DNA from: PALSA-278 sp963760285
Lineage (GTDB): Bacteria > Acidobacteriota > Terriglobia > Acidiferrales > UBA7541
DNA: 64,000 bases
NCBI GenBank assembly: GCA_963760285.1
Contig: CAVXCI010000001.1
Location: 2,046,001 to 2,110,000, forward strand
Reading direction: 5' to 3'
Shown: positions 54,327 to 61,917 of the stretch, one piece after another
How the letters are laid out: each line of letters begins with the position of its first letter
Numbering within the stretch: the stretch's first letter is position 1
Translations under genes and position numbers: made by a program
Notes under the pieces: generated by a model
What the model was told of the DNA's origin: nothing
The model's input: the letters and a program-made list of their open reading frames with translations, nothing else
Databases searched by the model: none

Positions 54327-55868
54327 ATGAGTCTTCCCCGAAGCGCCCGATGGCTGCTCTCGCTGGCCTCGGGATTTCTTCTCGCATTCTCTCTCCCTGA
54401 CTACAACTGGCCTGTGCTGGCCTGGGTGGCCGTGGCGCTGCTGCTGGTGGCCGTCAGCGGAGCAGGCGTTCGGGAAGCGGCATTTTGCGGCTGGCTGCAC
54501 GGCGCGGCGTTTTATCCCGCCACGCTGCCGTGGATTTTTGTGGTCATGCGGCAGTACGGAAATTTGGACGCCGTAACCGCGGCCGCCGTTTTGGGATTGC
54601 TTGCCGCTGTGGGTGGATTGCTTTCCGGCGCATTCACCGCCGGTTTTGTTTTCATTGAGAGCCGGAAAAAAGGCTGGGGGTTTCTCGCCGCGCCGTTTTT
54701 GTGGGTGGCCATAGAAGAAGTCCGCACGCATCTTCCGGACATTGGCTTTCCCTGGAATTTATCGGGCTATGCGGCGGCGCAAAATTTGGCGTTGATGCAG
54801 CTTGCGCCGTGGATGGGAGTTTACGGCCTGTCATTCCTGATCGTGGCCTTCAACGCGCTGCTGGCGTGGGCTTTCCTGCGGCGCGACCGGCGCTCCATCG
54901 CCATTCTGACCGCCGCGATTATTATTTTGACTTGCGTGGCGGCGATCGGCCCGCGCTTCGTGCCCACCGCCGCGCCGTCTGGCGTCGCGCATCTGGTGCA
55001 GACCGATTTTCCGCAGTCGGAAAGCTATCCCGCCAATTGGATGGCGCTCCACGCCGCCGACTTGGACCAACTCGAACGCATCAGCGTGGACGCCGCGCGC
55101 CGCGCGCCCGGTCCGGTGATCTGGCCGGAAGTCCCCGCGCCATTCTCGTTCCTGGACCCGCGCTTCGCCGCGCGCATGCAGCGCATCGTTCACGACGGCG
55201 GTCAGCCGCTGCTGGTGGGCGTGGTGGAGTGGCGTCCCAATGCGAATCTCAGCGCGTATCACGCCTTCAACAGCGTGGTCCTGCTGGATTCCAGCGGCCA
55301 GCGCACTTTCACCTATGACAAAATTCACCTCGTTCCCTTCGGCGAATATGTCCCCTGGCGAAAATGGATTCCCTTTGCCGGGCGGCTCACCGCGGACATT
55401 TCCGATTTCACTCCCGGCGCGAGCTACCGCACCGGCGAATTTCCCGGCGGACCGTTTGGCGTGTTCATCTGCTACGAATCCATTTTCCCCGCGGAAGTGC
55501 GCCGCTTTGTTCTGAACGGCGCGCAGCTTCTGATTAACGTTTCCAACGACGGCTGGTTTGGCCGTTCCGCCGCGCCGGCGCAGCACTTGCTGATGGTCCG
55601 GGTGCGCGCCGCGGAGAACCGCCGCTGGATTTTGCGCGACACCAACAACGGTTACACTGTTTCCATTGATCCCTATGGCCGCATTGTGGCCGCGCTGCCC
55701 ACGGACGTTCGCGGCCAGCTCGACGCGCCATTCGCCTTTCGCTCGGATGAAACTATTTACACCCGCTGCGGCGATTGGGTTGCGTGGCTGTCCATCATCG
55801 CGTCCCTTGTTTTTCTTCTTGCATGCCTCGGGCGCCGCGCGATGGCCGCGCCAGGGAGCGAAACTTGA
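54327..55868 (+). CDS. lnt: Apolipoprotein N-acyltransferase
   Basis: 513 residues. Six or seven N-terminal membrane spans are followed by a nitrilase-like periplasmic domain with the Glu-Lys-Cys triad: VIWPEVPAPFSFLD (Glu), FTYDKIHLVPFGEYVPWRKW (Lys) and GVFICYESIFPAEVRRFV (Cys). LLINVSNDGWFGRSAAPAQH and RAAENRRWILRDTNNGYTV are Lnt hallmarks. It adds the third acyl chain to lipoproteins, confirming a diderm envelope. A final membrane span ends the protein. Confidence 0.94.
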   Translation: MSLPRSARWLLSLASGFLLAFSLPDYNWPVLAWVAVALLLVAVSGAGVREAAFCGWLHGAAFYPATLPWIFVVMRQYGNLDAVTAAAVLGLLAAVGGLLSGAFTAGFVFIESRKKGWGFLAAPFLWVAIEEVRTHLPDIGFPWNLSGYAAAQNLALMQLAPWMGVYGLSFLIVAFNALLAWAFLRRDRRSIAILTAAIIILTCVAAIGPRFVPTAAPSGVAHLVQTDFPQSESYPANWMALHAADLDQLERISVDAARRAPGPVIWPEVPAPFSFLDPRFAARMQRIVHDGGQPLLVGVVEWRPNANLSAYHAFNSVVLLDSSGQRTFTYDKIHLVPFGEYVPWRKWIPFAGRLTADISDFTPGASYRTGEFPGGPFGVFICYESIFPAEVRRFVLNGAQLLINVSNDGWFGRSAAPAQHLLMVRVRAAENRRWILRDTNNGYTVSIDPYGRIVAALPTDVRGQLDAPFAFRSDETIYTRCGDWVAWLSIIASLVFLLACLGRRAMAAPGSET

Positions 55869-55941
55869 GACGGGCGAGCCAGCCAGCTTGCGCCTCGGCG
55901 GCGCATGCAGCGGACGCGGTTTTCCCGGCATCAAAGTCCTT

Positions 55942-57522
55942 ATGAGACTCTTGCGCGCATTAGCGTTGCTCTCGATACTGACAATTCTCCACGGCCCGGC
56001 AAGGTCGCGCGCCCAAACGCTGGACGCGTCTTCCGCAACGCCAATGCTCTCGGCGCAAGGACCGTGGAATTCAAACCAGCGCCTGACATGGCGGAATGCC
56101 GCGTCGCCATCCGCGCCCGGTCCTGGAGCCATCATGGGAGGCCCGGGGAACGGTCCCGAGCCGGGCCAGCCGATGTACATCTGCCGGGCGAAAGTTCAGG
56201 GCAGCGTGACTCCCGGAAAATGGCTGAAGGGCAACTGCAACGTCGCCTATGGCGGCCGTGAAATAGTGATGACGCAGTATCAGGTGGCGTATGGCAATGC
56301 GTCGTGGCAGCGGTATACGGGCAATACCAACGGGCTGATCCAGACGGGCACCGATAGCAACGGCACGCCGCTTTTTTCCTGCCGCGCGCGATATCGTTCC
56401 GGAGGGGATCAGGGTTATCAGCCCGGAAAGCTGCTGAACGGCATGTGCAGAATTCCGCTTGGCGGACAGGAAGTGGTCGTCAGGCCGCCATTCGATGTGC
56501 TATGCGTGACGGGAAGCAGCTACCCGCCGGCGTATCCTCCTTCATATCCGCCTTCGGGATATCCGCCATATCCGGCTCCCGGTTATCCACCGCCAGGATA
56601 TCCGCCGCCGGGATATCCGCCGGCGCCGCCGTATCCGCCTCGGATAATCTATCCGGCGCCGAATCCGAGCACGGTGACGTGGCAAACGGCGCAGTCCGGC
56701 AATGTGCCGGGTGCGGGAGCGATTCAGGGAGGTCCCGGCAACGGACCAAAAGAAGGTTCGCCGCTTTATATTTGCCGCGCGGCGGGTTACGGCGGAGGCC
56801 TTTATCCCGGCAAATGGATTGAGGGCAAGTGCAGCATAGCGACCGCCGGCCGGGAATTAAAAGCCAGGCAATATGAGTTGGCCTACGGCGCGGCGGTGTG
56901 GGGTCCGTTCAATGGGATCACGCCAGACATGGTGCAGGGCGGCTACGATATTGATCGCACGCCGCTCTACGTCTGCCGCGTGCCGCATTTCCAGTCGGGA
57001 TTTGGCGACAAGGGCAATCAGCCGGGATATTTGAAGAATGGCTACTGCATCGTTTCGTACAATTCGGCGACGTTCAATCCTCCGCCGTTTGAAGTTCTGT
57101 ACAACGCTCCAGGAGCCAATCCGCCCGCGAATCGGGGCCAGAACAACAACGCTCCGGGCGGGAACGCCGTTGAAAATAATGGCGCGAACGCCGGCCAGAG
57201 CAATGGCGCGGACAATGGCTCGGACAATGGCGCGGGAGACAACGAGGATGCCACGCCGGCGCCGCAGGGAATGCGCGTGGTTTTTGATACCGGCACGGGA
57301 GCGGAGGGGGGAGGACTGGTCGTCACCAATGCCGACACGGGGAAGTCAGTAACCCGGGACCTCGCTCCCAACATGACTGCGGCGGCATGTTTGAAGGCGC
57401 TTCAGCGGTTGGCGTTGGACGCGGGCTTGCAGATTCAAATGGACGGCGACGGCCTCAAAATCGCCGGGCCGGATAACCGGCTGGACGTTAAAGGCGCCAA
57501 TGTGACCGTGACGTCATACTGA
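55942..57522 (+). CDS. Secreted protein with four DM9 (DUF3421) repeats and a Tyr-Pro-rich linker
   Basis: 526 residues from ATG 55942, which starts a clear signal peptide (MRLLRALALLSILTILHGPA, cleavage near SRA). Four DM9-type repeats are seen at residues about 60-120, 129-190, 253-315 and 327-390. Each has the core x-P-(L/M)-(Y/F)-x-CR, then PGK(W/L), C and a Tyr/Phe at the end, for example GSPLYICRA...YPGKWIEGKCSI and TPLFSCRA...YQPGKLLNGMCRI. Repeat pairs are separated by a (G/S/A)YPPP-type linker (residues about 194-237). An Asn/Gly-rich stretch (about 395-440) and a C-terminal beta domain follow. Known DM9 proteins (for example an oyster lectin) bind mannose-type glycans; binding here is inferred. 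Confidence 0.8.
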   Translation: MRLLRALALLSILTILHGPARSRAQTLDASSATPMLSAQGPWNSNQRLTWRNAASPSAPGPGAIMGGPGNGPEPGQPMYICRAKVQGSVTPGKWLKGNCNVAYGGREIVMTQYQVAYGNASWQRYTGNTNGLIQTGTDSNGTPLFSCRARYRSGGDQGYQPGKLLNGMCRIPLGGQEVVVRPPFDVLCVTGSSYPPAYPPSYPPSGYPPYPAPGYPPPGYPPPGYPPAPPYPPRIIYPAPNPSTVTWQTAQSGNVPGAGAIQGGPGNGPKEGSPLYICRAAGYGGGLYPGKWIEGKCSIATAGRELKARQYELAYGAAVWGPFNGITPDMVQGGYDIDRTPLYVCRVPHFQSGFGDKGNQPGYLKNGYCIVSYNSATFNPPPFEVLYNAPGANPPANRGQNNNAPGGNAVENNGANAGQSNGADNGSDNGAGDNEDATPAPQGMRVVFDTGTGAEGGGLVVTNADTGKSVTRDLAPNMTAAACLKALQRLALDAGLQIQMDGDGLKIAGPDNRLDVKGANVTVTSY

Positions 57523-57737
57523 TGGCGGCCGGAGCGGTGTCCCGGCGGGCAGGCGGAGGCTTTGCAGCGGGGCGCTGGAGATTTTTCTTCCCGTCGCGTG
57601 GCTGTCGCGGCTTGGGTCCGGCCTTTTCCGCGCGTTCGCGCGCCGGGGGACGGGTTGAGGTGCTCAGGAGTGGAGGATACCGGGCGAGGCGGCGGGATTT
57701 TGGGGGTTGAAAAGCCGCAAAAATGAGAAGTCAAAAA

Positions 57738-58056
57738 GTGTCCCTATTAGAAAAGTGTATGTTATTGATTATGTGAGAGTTGCGGTTTTGCGACTGTCAC
57801 ATGTGTCCCTATTAGAAATTGTGGTTTTGGCCCTTTCTTCGGTGTTTGGACATAGTTCTGACTCATTGTCCCCGTTCAACAGAAAAAATCAACAGCAGCT
57901 TCTGTAATGCGGCGCCGGTCGCAGGGAAAACAGAACTGCGGGAGGCACAATGCCGAAAAAGGCTGGCGGCCTAAAGCCGCCGCTACATGGCTATGCCGGA
58001 CGCTACACCCTGCCATAAACAAAAATGGGCAGGAAAATCAACAGCAGGTTCTGTAA
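57738..58056. repeat. Noncoding repeat-rich stretch (direct repeats and GC hairpin)
   Basis: The 585-base gap between the DM9 gene and the SIR2-like gene has no convincing gene. It holds a 16-bp direct repeat GTGTCCCTATTAGAAA at 57738-57753 and 57803-57818. A 23-bp direct repeat with one mismatch (starting AAAATCAACAGCAG) lies at 57885-57907 and 58034-58056. A hairpin GGCGGC-CTAAA-GCCGCC is at 57965-57981. The hairpin and its CGCTACA tail look like dispersed intergenic REP-type elements; this is inference. Bases 57523-57737 are GC-rich without visible structure. Confidence 0.6.
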
Positions 58057-58107
58057 CGATTCTTAGGCCGGGACCTTCTCCCAAACGGGTGAGTTTATCA
58101 GCCCCGT

Positions 58108-59106
58108 CTATTCAGCAGCCAAGAAGTCTTCGAATCGCCCTCTACCAAGTGTCTCAATGCGTCGGAAACCCCGCGATGTGAACTCGTGTGCAATCTGGGT
58201 ACCCCTCCCTCCGGAGAATATGGCGATCTGCGCGTCGCGATTGCATCGCCGGAATAGCAGATCTCTAGCCCTTTCGTCCGCATCAGGCATGCTGTAGCCG
58301 ATGATGACGATCTTGTCGGAAGAATTCAGGACGTCTCCAGCTTGCCCCCAGAGGGCGTTCCAGAAGGGTTCCCATTCGCGCCCACCAATTGAGGTTCTTA
58401 TGTAGAAGAACTTCCGGCGAGAGAGAGATATAAGGGCAGGCACTGCCGGAGATGTTTGTGTGCCACACAACGGGTCCGATATCTCGTTAGAGTAGGAAAA
58501 GAAGCCAAACTCTCGCTGAAGGATAACAGGTCGGTCAGGCAGAGATTTCGAACCGGCCTGAAAGGAACCCGTCATTCCCCCAAACACTGGTCCCCACCAA
58601 TTGGTGCTGCCATGCAATTTCAAGACCTTGACGCTAGACGGAGGAATAGCATCGATACCGAGCCGAAAGCCGTACCCATCGCTGATTTCCCATATCCCAG
58701 CCTCTTTGAGCGCGTGCTCGCAGGCCAAGTCGTAGTTGAAAGTGATTACCACGTCGCCCGATCGTAGGTTGGTGCGCGCAAATTGATCGTAGAGTGGAGA
58801 CGGGCCGTATTTCCGGTCATTGAAGAATTCAATGGTTGACAATAAAAGGGCTTGGCGACATGCGGCGCGCTCAGGTTCGCGCAGGGCTGCCGCTCGTGAC
58901 AAGGGTGGGTACTCGTCGAGTTCTGTCAATACTTGTTCCAAGTCCGCCCTCTCTCCGTAGACCTCGCGGACAGTCGCAAGAGGGTTGTACCAATGGTGTT
59001 CGAACTGCCTATGTGAGTACCAGGCGCACAATTCGCTCCACAGGTTGCGGGCAAGCGGATAACCGGCGTGGAGGGAAGCACCCGCACCAAGTATGTAGGT
59101 TGTCAT
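58108..59106 (-). CDS. Stand-alone SIR2-like NAD-binding domain protein
   Basis: 332 residues from ATG 59106. MTTYILGAGASLHAGYPLAR gives the NAD-binding GAGAS motif. VVITFNYDLACEHAL (FNYD), VKVLKLHGSTNWW (LHGS) and KIVIIGYSMPDADERARDLL (GYSxPxxD) follow in the order of the SIR2_2 family. The Asn of FNYD and His of LHG correspond to catalytic residues in NAD-degrading antiphage SIR2 proteins such as ThsA. No second domain, partner gene or transposase is present next to it. Lower GC than its neighbours and an adjoining repeat-rich gap suggest acquisition. A defence role is plausible but unproven. Confidence 0.78.
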   Translation of the reverse strand: MTTYILGAGASLHAGYPLARNLWSELCAWYSHRQFEHHWYNPLATVREVYGERADLEQVLTELDEYPPLSRAAALREPERAACRQALLLSTIEFFNDRKYGPSPLYDQFARTNLRSGDVVITFNYDLACEHALKEAGIWEISDGYGFRLGIDAIPPSSVKVLKLHGSTNWWGPVFGGMTGSFQAGSKSLPDRPVILQREFGFFSYSNEISDPLCGTQTSPAVPALISLSRRKFFYIRTSIGGREWEPFWNALWGQAGDVLNSSDKIVIIGYSMPDADERARDLLFRRCNRDAQIAIFSGGRGTQIAHEFTSRGFRRIETLGRGRFEDFLAAE

Positions 59107-59309
59107 CAGTGCCCGTTCGTGTTCTGCTCTGTACTCGAAACACAGTCTTGCGCTGGTTGCCACCGACAGCTGCACTTATGCCGCGTCGTAACATCACGCT
59201 ACGCCAGCGGAATCGGTGTGTCAATGCGGCGGGCGCCAGCCGATTGGACAAGCTGGCGGCGCGCGGACGGGGTTTGCGCGGGGGCGGGGATTTCCCTTAG
59301 GATTGAAGC

Positions 59310-60471
59310 ATGCACATTGAGGATTTGCAGCGGCATTTCACCGAGCTCCAGCAGCGCATCGAGACGGTGCGGAGCTTTCTTTGACGTTCCCCTGCACCGC
59401 CAGCGGCTGAGCGAGCTGGACGAAAAAGTTAACAACCCCGATCTGTGGTCCAATCCCGAAGAGGCGCAAGTTTTATTCCAGCGGCGCAAGCAGGCTTCCG
59501 AGCGCATCGAAGCGGACACCAAACTTCAGCGGTACGTCGGCGATCTCGAAACCTATTTCCATCTGGCGCAGGAAGAGACCGATCCGCAACAGCGTGAATC
59601 GGTGCTGCGCGAGCTGACCGAAGAGCTGGCGCAGGCGGAGGCGTACACCTCGCAACTGGAAACGCAGACGCTTCTCGCCGGAGAAAGCGACGCGCTGAAC
59701 GCCATCATGACCATCAAGCCCGGCGCGGGCGGTACGGAATCGCAGGACTGGGCGGAAATGCTTCTGCGCATGTACATGCGCTGGGCGGACGGAAAGGGTT
59801 TTCGCACCACGGTGATTGATTCCACTCCCGGCGAGGAAGCGGGACTGAAACTGGCCACGGTGCGCATCGAAGGCGAAAATGCCTACGGATTGCTGGTGGG
59901 AGAGAGCGGCGTCCATCGTTTGGTGCGCATTTCGCCGTTTGACCAGGCGGCGCGGCGGCACACTTCGTTTGCGTCCGTCTACGTGATTCCGGAAATTGAC
60001 GACAAAATCGAAATCGTCATCAAGCCGGACGACATTCGCATCGATACTTTCCGCGCGGGCGGCGCTGGCGGCCAGCATGTGAACATGACCGACTCGGCGG
60101 TGCGCATCACCCACTTCGCGTCCGGGATCGTGGTGCAGTGCCAGAACGAGCGCAGCCAGCACAAGAACAAGGACATGGCCATGAAGGTGCTGCGGTCACG
60201 GCTTTACGAATTCGAAATGGACAAGCGCCGCGAGGAGTCGCGCAAGCTGAACGCCTCCAAGGCGGATATCAGCTTCGGCAGCCAGATTCGGTCCTACGTT
60301 TTGCAGCCGTACCAGATTATTAAGGACCATCGCACGCGGCACGAGCGCGGCGACGTCCAAAAAGTGCTGGATGGCGACATTGACGACTTCATCCGCACTT
60401 TTCTGCTGTGGCGGCGCGACCCCGGCAAATTTGCCGCCGCGCAAGCCGCCGATGATGAGCTGGACGTCTGA
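59310..60471 (+). CDS. prfB: Peptide chain release factor 2, with programmed +1 frameshift
   Basis: Codons 1-24 run from ATG 59310 (MHIEDLQRHFTELQQRIETV, then RSFL). They end at CTT TGA C (59379-59385), where ribosomes slip +1 and continue DVPLHRQRLSELDEKVNNPD in the other frame. Total 386 residues. The stop-codon recognition motif SPF is in RISPFDQAARRHTSF, and GGQ in RAGGAGGQHVNMTDSAVRIT. It recognises UGA and UAA. The upstream GGAG at 59371-59374 is the expected Shine-Dalgarno-like stimulator. In one frame the gene appears to begin further upstream inside the divergent SIR2-like gene, which is misleading. Confidence 0.95.
59371..59384 (+). promoter_or_regulatory. prfB recoding site (GGAG ... 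CTT TGA)
   Basis: GGAG (59371-59374), four-base spacer, CTT (59379-59381), in-frame TGA (59382-59384) followed by C. This is the canonical autoregulatory arrangement: low RF2 slows termination at UGA and favours the +1 slip. Confidence 0.93.
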
Positions 60472-60598
60472 CCGCCTTGCCACGCTTCATATGGGTGTGG
60501 CGATGGCCCCCGGGGCTTCCATTCGACTCCCGTTTGCGCCCCTTCCACCCCCAAATCTCGCCATTCAATGCGGCTAATTACAGTTCTGGCGTTCCGCG

Positions 60599-60627
60599 TT
60601 GACACGCTCCAAATCGCATGTTACCTT
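60599..60627 (+). promoter_or_regulatory. Sigma-70-like promoter of metK-ahcY
   Basis: Perfect TTGACA (60599-60604), 17-base spacer, TACCTT (60622-60627). A leader of about 70 bases follows and contains an inverted repeat ATCAAAG-AG-CTTTGAT (60669-60684). I could not match the leader to a known SAM or SAH riboswitch consensus. Confidence 0.5.
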
Positions 60628-60702
60628 CGCATTTTCAGCAATTTCCGCCGTATTTGGGGATCCGAAAAATCAAAGAGCTTTGATCCGTGACAGGAGACAA
60701 TT

Positions 60703-61884
60703 TTGGCCCAATCCTCTGAACGATTTCTGTTTACGTCCGAGTCCGTAACCGAAGGCCATCCCGATAAGATGGCCGACCAGATTTCCGACGCCGTGCTGGA
60801 TGCGGTGCTCACGCAGGACCCCTTCGGGCGCGTGGGTTGCGAGACGCTGCTGACCACCGGGCTGGTGGTCATCGCCGGTGAAATCACCACCAAGGCGCAT
60901 TTTGACTATTCCGGCATCGCCCGCGAAGTGATCCGCGAAATCGGATACACCGATTCCGACTACGGATTTGACGCCGATACCTGCGGGATCATCACCGCCA
61001 TCAAGCAGCAAAGCCCGGACATCGCCATGGGCGTGGATATCGGTGGGGCGGGCGACCAGGGCATGATGTTCGGCTACGCCTGCGATGAAACCAACGATTT
61101 AATGCCCATGCCCATCGAACTGGCGCACCGCCTCACGCGGCGTCTGGCGCACGTCCGCAAGGAAGGCCTGCTGGATTTTCTGCGGCCCGACGGCAAATCG
61201 CAGGTCACCGTGGAATACTTGAACGGCCGGCCGGAGCGCATTGATTGCGTTGTGGTTTCGTCGCAGCACAGCGATAAAGTTTCCGACAAGATTCTGCGCG
61301 AAGGCATCATCCGCGAGGTGATCAAGCCCGAGCTTCCCGCCCACATGCTGGACAGCCATACCAAGTACCACATCAATCCCACCGGGCGTTTCGTCACCGG
61401 CGGACCCATGGGCGACGCGGGGCTCACCGGGCGCAAAATTATCGTGGATACCTACGGCGGCTACAGCCGCCACGGCGGCGGCGCGCTTTCCGGCAAGGAT
61501 CCAACCAAGGTGGACCGTTCCGCGTGCTACATCGCGCGGTACATCGCCAAGAATCTGGTGGCCGCGGGCGTGGCGCGCAGAGTGGAAGTGCAGCTGGCCT
61601 ATGCCATCGGCGTGGCCGAGCCGGTTTCGGTGATGGCGGAGACATTCGGCACCGGAATGCTTCCCGACTGGCAGATTACGGAACTGATTCGTTCCTTCTT
61701 CTCGCTGACGCCTCTCGGAATTATCGAAAGCCTTCAGTTGCGCCGGCCCATTTACCAGCAGACGGCTTCTTACGGCCATTTTGGACGGACCGAGCCCGGC
61801 TTTAGCTGGGAACGGACCGACAAGGCGGAAGCCATCCGCCAGCAGGCGTCACAATTGAACGGAGCGGTTGCGGCCCACCGCTAG
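60703..61884 (+). CDS. metK: S-adenosylmethionine synthetase
   Basis: 393 residues from TTG 60703, preceded by ACAGGAGAC. FTSESVTEGHPDKMADQISD, GVDIGGAGDQGMMFGYACDE, VTGGPMGDAGLTGRKIIVDT and GGGALSGKDPTKVDRSACYI are the family signatures, all intact. It makes SAM from ATP and methionine. It is followed by ahcY after 33 bases, so SAM production and SAH removal are co-expressed. Confidence 0.97.
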   Translation: MAQSSERFLFTSESVTEGHPDKMADQISDAVLDAVLTQDPFGRVGCETLLTTGLVVIAGEITTKAHFDYSGIAREVIREIGYTDSDYGFDADTCGIITAIKQQSPDIAMGVDIGGAGDQGMMFGYACDETNDLMPMPIELAHRLTRRLAHVRKEGLLDFLRPDGKSQVTVEYLNGRPERIDCVVVSSQHSDKVSDKILREGIIREVIKPELPAHMLDSHTKYHINPTGRFVTGGPMGDAGLTGRKIIVDTYGGYSRHGGGALSGKDPTKVDRSACYIARYIAKNLVAAGVARRVEVQLAYAIGVAEPVSVMAETFGTGMLPDWQITELIRSFFSLTPLGIIESLQLRRPIYQQTASYGHFGRTEPGFSWERTDKAEAIRQQASQLNGAVAAHR

Positions 61885-61917
61885 ACCGCCGTTCACGACC
61901 GACAACTTCACAGCGAC

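Noticed and set aside
57707..57907. Small open frame of 66 codons in the gap after the DM9 gene
   Set aside because: It runs through both copies of the 16-bp direct repeat, has no ribosome site and an unusual composition. I see it as chance within noncoding repeat DNA.
57885..58056. Attachment-site pair of a mobile element
   Set aside because: The 23-bp repeats are only 149 bp apart and enclose no gene; no integrase is nearby.
59068..59382. Apparent long N-terminal extension of prfB
   Set aside because: It is only the +1 frame read backwards from the shift site. The true start is ATG 59310 in the other frame and the extension would overlap the divergent SIR2-like gene.
60628..60702. SAM or SAH riboswitch before metK
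   Set aside because: The leader is short and none of the conserved core segments of the SAM-I, SAM-II or SAH classes could be found by eye.
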